Assembly: GCF_001435575.1 (NCBI RefSeq)
Contig: NZ_AZEA01000011.1
Location: forward strand, 4,752-68,751
Source of the DNA: Lentilactobacillus sunkii DSM 19904
Lineage (GTDB): Bacteria; Bacillota; Bacilli; Lactobacillales; Lactobacillaceae
DNA: 64,000 nucleotides
Direction: 5' to 3'
Shown here one piece after another: positions 25,663 through 33,839 of the stretch. Below the pieces are notes generated by a model that saw only the letters and a list, made by a program, of their open reading frames with translations, did no database searches and had not been told where the DNA came from. Every line of letters starts with the position of its first letter. Positions within the stretch are counted from its first letter, which is position 1. Both the position numbers and the translations under genes were made by a program.

Positions 25663-25691
25663 TTGATTCACAAGATTAATAACGTTATCAT
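25663..25691 (+). promoter_or_regulatory. promoter of the aromatic leader operon
   Basis: TTGATT (25663-25668) and TATCAT (25686-25691), 17-bp spacer; start near 25698, about 25 bases before the leader peptide. Confidence 0.6.
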
Positions 25692-25722
25692 GTGTTTAAC
25701 ATATTCTAAGGAGATTTTAATT

Positions 25723-25788
25723 ATGCAAAATAATTCAAACATCCAAATGAATAGTTGTCGATATTACTTTTGGTTTTTCCGAGTGTGA
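25723..25788 (+). CDS. aromatic leader peptide
   Basis: A 21-codon frame with AAGGAG upstream and ATG start. Residues 12-19 read C-R-Y-Y-F-W-F-F: six aromatic residues in a row (Tyr, Tyr, Phe, Trp, Phe, Phe). The stop codon lies inside the first hairpin segment. Placed 144 bases before an aromatic-type aminotransferase gene, it is the expected sensor of Phe/Tyr/Trp supply by ribosome stalling. Confidence 0.82.
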   Translation: MQNNSNIQMNSCRYYFWFFRV

Positions 25789-25916
25789 TCTGTGGATAAG
25801 CCAAGAGCATTTCGTAATGCAGATTAAAGGCCGCACAGATCACTGAGTTGACTGTGCGGGATTATACCAATGGTGGGTCCTCACAGTCATTCCGTTGACT
25901 TTGAGGACCCTATTTT
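25785..25916 (+). promoter_or_regulatory. aromatic amino acid attenuator
   Basis: Mutually exclusive stems: 1:2, GTGATCTGTG (25785-25794) with CACAGATCAC (25834-25843), 10 bp; 2:3, CCGCACAG (25831-25838) with CTGTGCGG (25852-25859), 8 bp; 3:4, TGACTGTG (25849-25856) with CACAGTCA (25882-25889), 8 bp; 4:5 terminator, GGGTCCTCA (25875-25883) with TGAGGACCC (25902-25910), then TATTTTT. A ribosome stalled on the first aromatic codons leaves segment 1 free, so 1:2 and 3:4 form and transcription continues. A ribosome at the stop codon masks segment 1, 2:3 forms and the terminator closes. Confidence 0.78.
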
Positions 25917-25931
25917 TAGGAGGAGAACATA

Positions 25932-27110
25932 ATGAGCAGATTATCGGAAAAGATGAACAAACGGGTGGCCGCATTAACCCCCGCAGCAATTTTAACCTTC
26001 AACGCAACGGTTTCGGCGATTCCAGACATCGTGAAGTTAACTTTGGGTGAGCCTGATTTCAATACCCCAGAACACGTTAAGCAGGCCGCTATTAAAGCAA
26101 TTGAGGATAATGAAAGTCATTATACCAACTCACGGGGAACTGAAGGCTTGCGTCAAGCGGCCGCTCATTTCTTGAACACGAAGTACGGCCTGAACTATGA
26201 CCCCGACAAGCAGGTCATCATGACTGAAGGGGCAACCGGCGCCATTTACGCTGCCTTAACGGCGATGATCAACCCCGGTGACACGGTTATCGTGCCAACC
26301 CCAATCTTCCCCTTATACGTGCCGATTTTGATGCTGGCAGGTGCCAAGCCAGTCTTCGTTGATACCTCAGACAATGGCTTTGTTCTCTCGCCTGAAAAAT
26401 TATCCGCAGCGATTGAAGCCAACAAGGACACAGTTAAGGCCGTCATCCTGAACTTCCCGAACAACCCAACCGGCGTTACATACCACAAGGAAGATCTGCA
26501 GAAGCTGGCTGACGTCATTTCAAAGCATGACATTATTTGTTTGAGCGATGAAATTTACAGCGAATTAACATACGACGGCACCCATGTTTCCATGGGCTCA
26601 ATTCTACCTGAACAAACCCTCGTTATGAATGGGGTTTCCAAATCACACGCGATGACTGGCTGGAGAGTTGGAATGATTTGTGGCCCTGAAGATATTATCA
26701 ATGAAGTTGCCAAGGTTAGTGAATTTACCATAACCTCACTGACAACCAATGCCCAAGCTGCTGCTGAAGAAGCCTTCAAGAACGGCATGGACGATGCCTT
26801 ACCAATGAAGAAGGAATATATGAAACGCCGTGACTTATTGGTTGCTGGTTTGGAAAAAGCCGGCTTCAGCTGTCCTAATCCTAATGGTGCCTTCTATGTA
26901 TTTGCCAAGATTCCTGACGGCTTGAACCAAAATAGTGAGGCATTTTGTTACGATTTGGCTAAAGAAGCCAAAGTTGCCCTGATTCCAGGATCTTACTTCC
27001 TGCCAGGTGGTGAAGGCTACGTCCGGATCAGTTACGCTGCCAGTGAAGGAACCATTCAAGAAGCAGTCACCCGCATTCAAAAATACGTGGATAAGCAATC
27101 CGTTAAATAA
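25932..27110 (+). CDS. class I aminotransferase, probably aromatic
   Basis: A 392-residue fold-type I PLP aminotransferase. N-F-P-N-N-P-T-G (174-181), D-E-I-Y (206-209) and S-K-S-H-A-M-T-G-W-R-V-G with the PLP lysine at 237 are present. Such lactobacillus enzymes (AraT/PatA group) move amino groups between aromatic or branched amino acids and 2-oxoglutarate. The leader peptide rich in Tyr, Phe and Trp argues for aromatic substrates, and the next gene could reduce the resulting keto acid. AGGAGG site immediately after the attenuator. Confidence 0.88.
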   Translation: MSRLSEKMNKRVAALTPAAILTFNATVSAIPDIVKLTLGEPDFNTPEHVKQAAIKAIEDNESHYTNSRGTEGLRQAAAHFLNTKYGLNYDPDKQVIMTEGATGAIYAALTAMINPGDTVIVPTPIFPLYVPILMLAGAKPVFVDTSDNGFVLSPEKLSAAIEANKDTVKAVILNFPNNPTGVTYHKEDLQKLADVISKHDIICLSDEIYSELTYDGTHVSMGSILPEQTLVMNGVSKSHAMTGWRVGMICGPEDIINEVAKVSEFTITSLTTNAQAAAEEAFKNGMDDALPMKKEYMKRRDLLVAGLEKAGFSCPNPNGAFYVFAKIPDGLNQNSEAFCYDLAKEAKVALIPGSYFLPGGEGYVRISYAASEGTIQEAVTRIQKYVDKQSVK

Positions 27111-27138
27111 TCAATTAAATGAAGGAGCTTGAATTATT

Positions 27139-28131
27139 TTGAAAATTTTAATGTACAACGTCCGACCAGATGAACAAAAGCCTTTAGATGCCTGGGTTAA
27201 GCAAAACGGTGTCCAAGTTGACACCAATTCGGTGCCATTGAATGCTGAAACCGTCGATCTTGCCAAAGGTTACGACGGCATCGTTATTCAGCAGCATGGT
27301 CCGATTTCCGACCCATCGATTTATGAAAAGCTGCATTCATTTGGTATCAAGCAGCTTACCTTGCGGATCACTGGGTTTGAAATTGTTGACTTGGATCAAG
27401 CTAAGAAAAATGATTTGATTGTTACCAATGTGCCAGCCTATTCACCACGTTCAGTGAGCGAATTGGTGTTAGCTGATGTCATGGGCTTGCTCAGGCACAT
27501 TGGTGAAGTTGGCGAACGCGAAAAGCATGGGGATTTCAGCTGGAAGGGTGTTGAAGCCCGTGAAATTCATACGTTGACTGTTGGAATTATCGGTGCCGGC
27601 AAAATTGGTAGCGCCGTTGCCCGGATTTTCAGAGCACTGGGTGCCACAGTCATTGCTGCCGACCCAATTCATCGACCAGAGCTCAACGATACATTGACCT
27701 ACGTTGATCACGACACGGTTTTCAAAACGGCGGATATCGTCACAATGCACACCCCGTTGACGGATGAAACCAACCAGATGATCAACGCGGACATTTTCAA
27801 AAAGATGAAGTCGTCCGCAATCTTCATCAATTGTTCACGTGGACAGGTTGTCGACACGGGCGCATTAGTCGCAGCCCTTGAAAATAAGGAAATTTCTGCG
27901 GCTGCTATTGATACATTTGAAGGGGAAAATACGATTGTCGGTCAGGACTTGACCGGCAAGCAGATTGATAACGACAACTTGAAAAGGTTACTCGCAATGC
28001 CAAATGTCAACGTGACACCACACATTGGTTTCTACACAGAAGTCGCTGTTCAAAACATGGTTGAAATTGCATTGAACGATGTTGTCACCATCTTGAATGG
28101 TCAAAAGAGTCCCCACGAAGTAGGAGAATAA
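27139..28131 (+). CDS. D-2-hydroxyacid dehydrogenase
   Basis: A 330-residue NAD-dependent enzyme of the D-lactate dehydrogenase family. N-terminal catalytic domain, G-I-I-G-A-G-K-I-G-S near 149, N-C-S-R-G-Q-V-V-D-T with the substrate arginine near 235, and H-I-G-F-Y-T-E with the catalytic histidine near 297. TTG start (27139) with AAGGAG eleven bases upstream. It follows the aminotransferase by 28 bases, so the pair could turn aromatic amino acids into D-hydroxy acids (such as phenyllactate) and recycle NADH. D-lactate or hydroxyisocaproate activity is equally possible. Confidence 0.88.
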   Translation: MKILMYNVRPDEQKPLDAWVKQNGVQVDTNSVPLNAETVDLAKGYDGIVIQQHGPISDPSIYEKLHSFGIKQLTLRITGFEIVDLDQAKKNDLIVTNVPAYSPRSVSELVLADVMGLLRHIGEVGEREKHGDFSWKGVEAREIHTLTVGIIGAGKIGSAVARIFRALGATVIAADPIHRPELNDTLTYVDHDTVFKTADIVTMHTPLTDETNQMINADIFKKMKSSAIFINCSRGQVVDTGALVAALENKEISAAAIDTFEGENTIVGQDLTGKQIDNDNLKRLLAMPNVNVTPHIGFYTEVAVQNMVEIALNDVVTILNGQKSPHEVGE

Positions 28132-28132
28132 T

Positions 28133-29197
28133 ATGAATATGATATCGGAACCATCAACGCGACTGAGCGGCCGTGACCTCATAATGAACACACTAAACGG
28201 CTTGTCGGTTGGGATCATTGTTGCTTTGGTCCCCGGCGCCCTGCTTAATCAATTATTAAAGGCCTTGCTTCCGGTATTTCCACAGGCTGCTTTCCTCCTG
28301 ACATTAACTGGAATGGCAGCTGTGCTAATGGCACCCATTAGTGCTGTTTGTGTTGGCATGATGGCCGGCTTTTCGCCGATTCAAACGTCATCTTTGGCAC
28401 TGGCAGCGATTGCCGGTGCCGGCAACTTTCAGCTGAAGGGTGCCGGCTATGCCGTGGCGGGCAGTGGTGATGTGATTAATATTGCGATCACAATCATGAT
28501 CGGCTATTTGATTATTGCACTGCTGGGTCAAGCATTAAAAGCGTACACGATTCTATTAATTCCACTGCTGGTGTTGATTATCGCCGGTGGAATTGGCGTT
28601 ATCACCTTGAAACCCGTTGGAACAGTGACCCAATTAATTGGTTTGGGGGTTGAACAATTGACTCAACTCCAGCCGGTTGTGATGGGGATCCTGATTGGAA
28701 TGGTCTTCTCGATTCTAATCGTTTCACCAATTTCCTCGGTTGGAATTGCGGCGGCCATCGGGATCAACGGGGTTGCTGCCGGATCGGCCAACTTGGGGAT
28801 TGTTGCTGCCAGTTTTGCTTTAGCGGTCTACGGCTGGAAAGTCAATTCGGTCGGCACCTCATTAGCTCATTTTCTTGGATCGCCAAAAATGCAGATGGCC
28901 AATATTTTGTCCCGCCCCAAACTCATTGTCCCAGTCGCAATAAACGCTGGAATTATGGGCGGTATCGGTGCACTATTCGGTGTTTCCGGAACACCGATGT
29001 CTGCCGGCTTTGGATTCGCCGGTCTAATTGGGCCGATTGCGGCAGTTAATGGATACGGGAATGCCAGTCTGTTGAATATCGGATTAGTTGTCCTTCTGTT
29101 CTTTGTGATTCCCGTTGCACTTGGATATGTAAGCAATTACTTATTTAACGCCAAGTTGAATTATTTTGATTCGGAAGACTTTGAGTTGAACTATTAA
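28133..29197 (+). CDS. PTS EIIC-like membrane protein
   Basis: A 354-residue, strongly hydrophobic protein with about nine to ten membrane segments and Gly/Ala-rich loops such as G-I-N-G-V-A-A-G-S-A. It fits the PTS_EIIC_2 type of permease that stands alone without EIIA or EIIB domains. It starts one base after the stop of the dehydrogenase and shares the operon, suggesting transport of a substrate or product of that pathway; this is inference. The substrate is unknown and phosphotransfer partners are not in the window. Confidence 0.7.
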   Translation: MNMISEPSTRLSGRDLIMNTLNGLSVGIIVALVPGALLNQLLKALLPVFPQAAFLLTLTGMAAVLMAPISAVCVGMMAGFSPIQTSSLALAAIAGAGNFQLKGAGYAVAGSGDVINIAITIMIGYLIIALLGQALKAYTILLIPLLVLIIAGGIGVITLKPVGTVTQLIGLGVEQLTQLQPVVMGILIGMVFSILIVSPISSVGIAAAIGINGVAAGSANLGIVAASFALAVYGWKVNSVGTSLAHFLGSPKMQMANILSRPKLIVPVAINAGIMGGIGALFGVSGTPMSAGFGFAGLIGPIAAVNGYGNASLLNIGLVVLLFFVIPVALGYVSNYLFNAKLNYFDSEDFELNY

Positions 29198-29517
29198 TGG
29201 GGGCCAGGAAGTTGGGAACGGAATTTGCTGTTCTTATCTTGATCATTTTTATCGGTGCCGCGATTTACTATCGTTTCGGCAGTAAAAAGCCATCGGCAAT
29301 TGTTGGTTACCGGACACCCCAAAGTCGCAGCACGCCTGAGAAGTGGCGTGCTTCACAAAATTGGTTTTATCTTTGGGGAATTATCTGCCAGGCGGTTGTC
29401 GTGACCGTTAATTTGGTCATGCATTTATCAATTTTAGTTAATGCGATTATTTTAGTGGTTTATTTGCTGGTTATTAGTTTCTTTATTGAAAGTAATTTGA
29501 GAAAAATGGATCATTAG
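29197..29517 (+). CDS. SdpI-like small membrane protein
   Basis: A 106-residue protein with three hydrophobic segments (about 8-25, 55-75 and 78-97). The loop after the first carries V-G-Y-R-T-P-x-S-x-x-x-P-E-K-W, the hallmark of the SdpI/YhfL family. SdpI of Bacillus is an immunity protein, but most relatives have no known role. Its ATG shares a base with the stop of the EIIC-like gene, so it closes the operon that begins with the aromatic attenuator. Confidence 0.72.
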   Translation: MGARKLGTEFAVLILIIFIGAAIYYRFGSKKPSAIVGYRTPQSRSTPEKWRASQNWFYLWGIICQAVVVTVNLVMHLSILVNAIILVVYLLVISFFIESNLRKMDH

Positions 29518-29523
29518 AAACGT

Positions 29524-29557
29524 AAAAATCCCACCGTGATTGGTGGGATTTTTTTGT
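29524..29557 (+). terminator. terminator of the aromatic operon
   Basis: 12-bp perfect stem AAAAATCCCACC with GGTGGGATTTTT, six-base loop, then more T. Confidence 0.85.
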
Positions 29558-29626
29558 GGTTTTACTTGGTTTTGAATATTTGTTTGAGGTTTTCTTTTAT
29601 ATAGTGGAAACGTGTTTCGACGCAAC

Positions 29627-29704
29627 TGACACTGCGATCTAAGCCACTTTGATTCAAATCCAAATGCGGGATTTAAATCAAAGCGACCTTAGCTCTCCGT
29701 GTCA
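29627..29704. repeat. long imperfect intergenic hairpin
   Basis: Left arm 29627-29661 (begins TGACACTGCGATCTAAGCCA) and right arm 29669-29704 form an imperfect stem of about 35 bp whose inner 14 bp (TTTGATTCAAATCC against its complement, one mismatch) is nearly perfect. No T run follows. It lies between two converging genes. It could be a repeat element or an RNA processing site; no second copy seen here. Confidence 0.5.
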
Positions 29705-29727
29705 AAACGTTGCTCGTCACACTCTGC

Positions 29728-31053
29728 TTAGATTTGCCCCCACGCATCGGCCGCAATCGTTGGGAATAATGTTACTATTCGTTCCAATTGGGCCGGGTCG
29801 AACTTGAATACGATTGCCGGTAACAATGCGTTGATCGCATCTTCCGCCTGGTCGCTGATTTCGGTTGCTCCTACCAAGTGATTCTGTTTGTCGTAGACTA
29901 ATGTGTTGTCGCCAATATCTTCTTTGGTAACTTGACGATACCAGTCGTCCGGTAAGTGGTTTTCTTTAGTTGTGAAGCCGTCTTTCTTAGCTTCTTCCAC
30001 AGATACACCTACTTTGGCAATTCTTGGTGAGGTGAAGACAACTGATGGAATTTCCGGATAGTCAATAGCGTCAGTTGTATCACCTGCAAATGTGTGCATC
30101 AGGTAGGTTGACTCGAAGATTGCCGTTGGTGTGAGCTTTGGCTGATCCTTGTCAATCACGTCACCTGAAGCGTAGATGTTATCCACGTTAGTTTGAAGAT
30201 GATCGTTGACCTTGATGCCCTTTTCACTGTAGTCGACACCAACTTTGTCCAAGCCGATATCATCAACGTTTGGTACTCGGCCGGTGGCATCCAAAATCCA
30301 GTTGGTCTTTACTTGGCCGCCATCGTAATTGACGATGAAGTCACTGCCATCTTTTTCAAAACTGGAAACTTTGGCATTATTGATAAATTCAACCCCACGG
30401 GATTTCAAGTCAGCAACGATTTGATCGACGTATGGTTGGTAGAACTTCCGCAATACTTTCTCGCCGTGAGTAATCACTGTGACCTTGGCACCAGCGGCGT
30501 TGGCAATTGTTGCGAACTCCATGCTGATGTAGCCGGCCCCAATAATTGTGATGTTGGCAGGTAAGTCGGTTAAATTCATGAAGTCAGCACTGTCATGAGC
30601 TAATTCAGTGCCCGGAATATCCACGCGATGTGGATGTTGACCAGTTGAAATGACAATGTTTTCTGCAGTTTTAGGTTCATCGCCAACCAACACCGTATGG
30701 TCATCTTGGAAAGTTCCGTGGCCTTTGATGATGTCAATGTTAACCGACTTCATCAAACCACCGATCATGTCAGGTAAGCCTTCAATGACTTCCTGTTTGT
30801 GCTTTTCATTTTCAGTCCAGTTAATTGAAAGGTCGCCGTTAACGATCCCTTGCAGTTTTTCGGTTAATCGAGTTAATTTAACCGGTGCATCCAAAGCTAT
30901 CTTGGCATTACAGCCACGGTTGGGACAGGTGCCGCCAATTAAGCCGGATTCAATTACCCCGACTTTTTTGCCGCGGGCAGCTAATGGAATTGCGCCATCA
31001 AAGGTGCCGTGGCCACTACCGATATATAAAACGTCATAATCATAATTTGCCAT
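29728..31053 (-). CDS. FAD-dependent pyridine nucleotide-disulfide oxidoreductase
   Basis: A 441-residue flavoprotein of the glutathione reductase/lipoamide dehydrogenase family. FAD motif Y-I-G-S-G-H-G at 10-16, redox-active pair in C-P-N-R-G-C-N-A-K (Cys43, Cys48), NAD(P) motif I-G-A-G-Y-I-S-M-E near 165 and a C-terminal dimerisation domain. The missing H-P-T-x-E base motif at the C-terminus argues against a standard glutathione or lipoamide reductase, so the substrate is open. ATG 31053 follows GGGAGG. Divergent from the Nim-like gene. Confidence 0.85.
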   Translation of the reverse strand: MANYDYDVLYIGSGHGTFDGAIPLAARGKKVGVIESGLIGGTCPNRGCNAKIALDAPVKLTRLTEKLQGIVNGDLSINWTENEKHKQEVIEGLPDMIGGLMKSVNIDIIKGHGTFQDDHTVLVGDEPKTAENIVISTGQHPHRVDIPGTELAHDSADFMNLTDLPANITIIGAGYISMEFATIANAAGAKVTVITHGEKVLRKFYQPYVDQIVADLKSRGVEFINNAKVSSFEKDGSDFIVNYDGGQVKTNWILDATGRVPNVDDIGLDKVGVDYSEKGIKVNDHLQTNVDNIYASGDVIDKDQPKLTPTAIFESTYLMHTFAGDTTDAIDYPEIPSVVFTSPRIAKVGVSVEEAKKDGFTTKENHLPDDWYRQVTKEDIGDNTLVYDKQNHLVGATEISDQAEDAINALLPAIVFKFDPAQLERIVTLFPTIAADAWGQI

Positions 31054-31234
31054 AAAATAAACCTCCCATAAGTTTGCACAGAAACCGATTACATCTTGAT
31101 CTACTAAAAGCGTACCTTGTAAACAGATTGCACGCAATCAATTGGCTTGAAAATATATCTGGAAAGTCAGATGTCTATGTACGGGATGGGGTAAAATCGC
31201 TATACTTAATGAAAAGACAAGAGGAGCTGATCGG

Positions 31235-31741
31235 ATGCGCAGAAAAGATCGGGAAGTAGTCGACATCAATGAAATCAAACAAATTTTAAAGGATTCGCAT
31301 GTGATCCATAGCGGCTTTCGGACGGATGATTATCCATATGTAGTTCCCACCAACTTTGGTTATGAATTTGACGATGATAACCGGTTGACCTTATATATTC
31401 ACGGCGCTCCGGTCGGCACCAAGCGGGAATTGATCAAAAAAGACGGTCGGATGGGCTTTGAAATAGATGATGGCGGTCGCCTGATGGTTCCGAAAGATCC
31501 AAAGAAAAATACTCCCAGCTTTGCCTATCGCAGTGTGATGGGTTACGGGGATGCCGAGTTGGTGGATGATCCAGAAACGAAGAAGCACGCTCTTCAAGTG
31601 GTCCTCGCACATGAAACCGGTCAGAAGTTGAGCGAATTTGAAGTTTCGGAGAAGACAATCGAATATGTGGGCATCATCAAGATTACTGTGAAGTCATTTA
31701 CTGCTAAGGCTCACGGCGGTGATGATCCCGAGTTTAACTAA
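31235..31741 (+). CDS. flavin-binding protein of the pyridoxamine phosphate oxidase-like (Nim) family
   Basis: A 168-residue split-barrel flavoprotein. The start M-R-R-K-D-R-E-V and the order D-x-x-E-I-x-x-I-L, P-Y-V-V-P-x-N-F-G-Y and L-Y-I-H-G-A-x-x-G-x-K fit the 5-nitroimidazole-resistance (Nim) type of PNPOx-like proteins. Many bind FMN or haem; resistance activity is not certain. GAGGAG site. Next to a flavin disulfide reductase on the opposite strand. Confidence 0.82.
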   Translation: MRRKDREVVDINEIKQILKDSHVIHSGFRTDDYPYVVPTNFGYEFDDDNRLTLYIHGAPVGTKRELIKKDGRMGFEIDDGGRLMVPKDPKKNTPSFAYRSVMGYGDAELVDDPETKKHALQVVLAHETGQKLSEFEVSEKTIEYVGIIKITVKSFTAKAHGGDDPEFN

Positions 31742-31742
31742 C

Positions 31743-31780
31743 AAAAAGCATTGGCCGTTTGAGGTCAATGCTTTATTTTT
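31743..31780. terminator. terminator between 31235-31741 and 31773-32006
   Basis: AAAAGCATTGGCC with GGTCAATGCTTTATTTTT; serves both converging genes and overlaps the last codons of the minus-strand gene. Confidence 0.7.
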
Positions 31781-32006
31781 GTTTGTTATCATGTTTTTGA
31801 GCTTCACGTTTCCAAAACCAGCCGGGAATTGAAATCAGGATGCCCATGATAAAAGGAATTAAGCTGTAAATTAAAGCGCCAGTTGAATGATCACCACTCC
31901 ACCACACGAAGTAGCAGAGGGCAAGAACTGAAACGATGAATGTACCCAGCGGAATTGTGATTGTTAGGTACTGAATCATGCGGTCACGGAGTTGCTGCAT
32001 TGTCAT
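31773..32006 (-). CDS. small two-segment membrane protein
   Basis: A 77-residue protein with hydrophobic segments at about 15-35 and 45-62 and a charged tail (W-K-R-E-A-Q-K-H-D-N-K-Q-K). I use the ATG at 32006 because AAGGGAG lies nine bases upstream; the ATG three codons earlier touches that site. No family recognised. Confidence 0.6.
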   Translation of the reverse strand: MTMQQLRDRMIQYLTITIPLGTFIVSVLALCYFVWWSGDHSTGALIYSLIPFIMGILISIPGWFWKREAQKHDNKQK

Positions 32007-32057
32007 TGGAAACATCTCCCTTGTGTCTAAAAATTAGCACTTTTTACGTTGGAAAGG

Positions 32058-33071
32058 TTACAAAACGCGGATTAAATATTTTTTACGAGTCACAATATAG
32101 TGAACGAGTACCGAAAACAGAAGAACTATCACACAACAGCCTACAAATCCCATAAATGTAAAATCACCATTAATTTTGATTGGTGAAAATGATACATTTT
32201 CATGGAATAACTGTGCGTAAATCAGAAGCGCATTGTGTTTGAAATCGAATGTTCCTAATATCGGCATGCCGGCAAAATACCCACTTATAGCAACGCCAAC
32301 CACCCAAGGATTTCGTACCAATAATGTGAGATAATAACTGACTACCAGTGGTAACATGGTTAGGACAAACATTGCCAAAAATTGAATTGGCGCCAACGGT
32401 AGGTAGGATTTCCCGTCAGCAAGATATTGAATGAATGATAATTTATCGGGGATGTGGATAAAATTATTGAATCCCAACTGAAAGACAAAAGAAGATAAAC
32501 AGACAAAGATTAAACTAATTAACGTAATGATGCTCAAACTTATTAGTTTTGAGAGAATCACGCTTTGGACGTTGTTCATTGACAGCTTGATTTTTAACTG
32601 ATGATTTTTCAAATCTCGATAAGCAAAGCAGACTGTATAAACCACCATAGTCGCGGGAAAGATAATAAACATTGCTGAACTCAAAATGTGATCAACACTA
32701 TTTCGAGGAGCCATCTCCATCAAATCTTGCTTCACTTTGATCCGTGCCGTCTTGAAATCAGTTTCAATACTTGAGTTATTTTCACCGTCAGGCGTGGATG
32801 AGCCACTACTCAAAGTTGGATCACCCCTGGCAATTGATTCTTTATAGGCTTGTTGGGTTTGAATTAAATCATTTGAATCGTTTTTGTACGCAGAATATTG
32901 GGCCCATGATGTGAAAAAGCAAAGGGCCATGAGTACGAATAGTACAAAATAGAAAATTTCGGATTGAATTTGTTGTGAGATTTCCCTTTTAGTTAAATGT
33001 GTCAGATTTCTCAAACGTTGAGTTACCACCTTTATTGCCACATAATTATGATTTTGTAATCGACAAAACAA
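32058..33071 (-). CDS. ABC-2-like multi-segment membrane protein
   Basis: A membrane protein of up to 337 residues: one segment near 42-60, a long extracellular loop (about 65-125, acidic and Ser-rich), then five more segments to the end. This layout matches ABC-2 type permease subunits. Its frame begins before the stop of the upstream gene (26-base overlap), so translation may be coupled; a later in-frame GTG near 33029 is possible and no start has a good ribosome site. No ATPase gene is adjacent. Confidence 0.6.
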   Translation of the reverse strand: MFCRLQNHNYVAIKVVTQRLRNLTHLTKREISQQIQSEIFYFVLFVLMALCFFTSWAQYSAYKNDSNDLIQTQQAYKESIARGDPTLSSGSSTPDGENNSSIETDFKTARIKVKQDLMEMAPRNSVDHILSSAMFIIFPATMVVYTVCFAYRDLKNHQLKIKLSMNNVQSVILSKLISLSIITLISLIFVCLSSFVFQLGFNNFIHIPDKLSFIQYLADGKSYLPLAPIQFLAMFVLTMLPLVVSYYLTLLVRNPWVVGVAISGYFAGMPILGTFDFKHNALLIYAQLFHENVSFSPIKINGDFTFMGFVGCCVIVLLFSVLVHYIVTRKKYLIRVL

Positions 33072-33578
33072 CCACGTATGAAATGGCGAGGATCACTAGA
33101 AGCTTCCATTTTGGCTTGATTGTTGAAATTAAAGAGTGCCACCAGCGACTGATAAAATGGTCAAACTGCTGGTATTTCAAATTATCAACTGTTTGGACAT
33201 TGATAACAGATAATTCATAGATAATGCCGATAAATGCGATTGTCAGTACCGCAGACACTGCGGTTATCAGAAGCGTCCCATGGAAAATGTTGAAGATTAG
33301 TTGAAGAAAATACAAATCAAAGGTCGAGATAAAAAAAGGCGTTGGGATAACATATAGCCACCGAATTGGGATGATAGATGTTGCCAAATACACCAACAGG
33401 ATTTTTAGAGTTGTGAATATACTAGTGCTGATGGTTTCCAAGGACATTGTGTTGAGAACCGTTGCATGAACGTTCAGCAAGCCTTTTTCGTAGGAAAGAA
33501 CGATCAGAAGCATGATAAATAGAAACCAACCAGTCCAAAATTTTATTGGCCAGTGTGAAGATGAAATTTTTTTACCAT
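33046..33578 (-). pseudogene. ABC-2-like membrane protein with a frameshift at a run of seven A
   Basis: The open frame from 33513 codes 155 residues with four membrane segments but no ribosome site. Upstream, an ATG at 33576-33578 has a good GAGGTGAT site (complement 33587-33593), yet its frame stops after 11 codons. Slipping back one base in the A7 run (T7 at 33567-33573 on the plus strand) joins this start to the long frame, giving a normal N-terminus (M-V-K-K-I-S-S-S-H-W) and a first membrane segment. Either an indel mutation, a sequencing error, or programmed or transcriptional slippage. Confidence 0.6.
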
Positions 33579-33839
33579 AAGAACGATCACCTCATTGTCA
33601 GTTTGTGTCATCATCAGATTTTGAATATGAATAAAATGTTATTTCAACCTTAAGCGTATAGGATTATTTCCACAACCACTTAACCCATAAGTTCAGACAT
33701 CCTTCACAGAACGGTCACAAAATCTTCACAATCTTCATAAAAAATTCACTAATTGACGGATGGCGTATACATTCGCCAGCTTTCGTTCTATCATAATGGT
33801 AACGGTTCCAGAACTAGTCGTATGAAAGAAGGTTCATCT

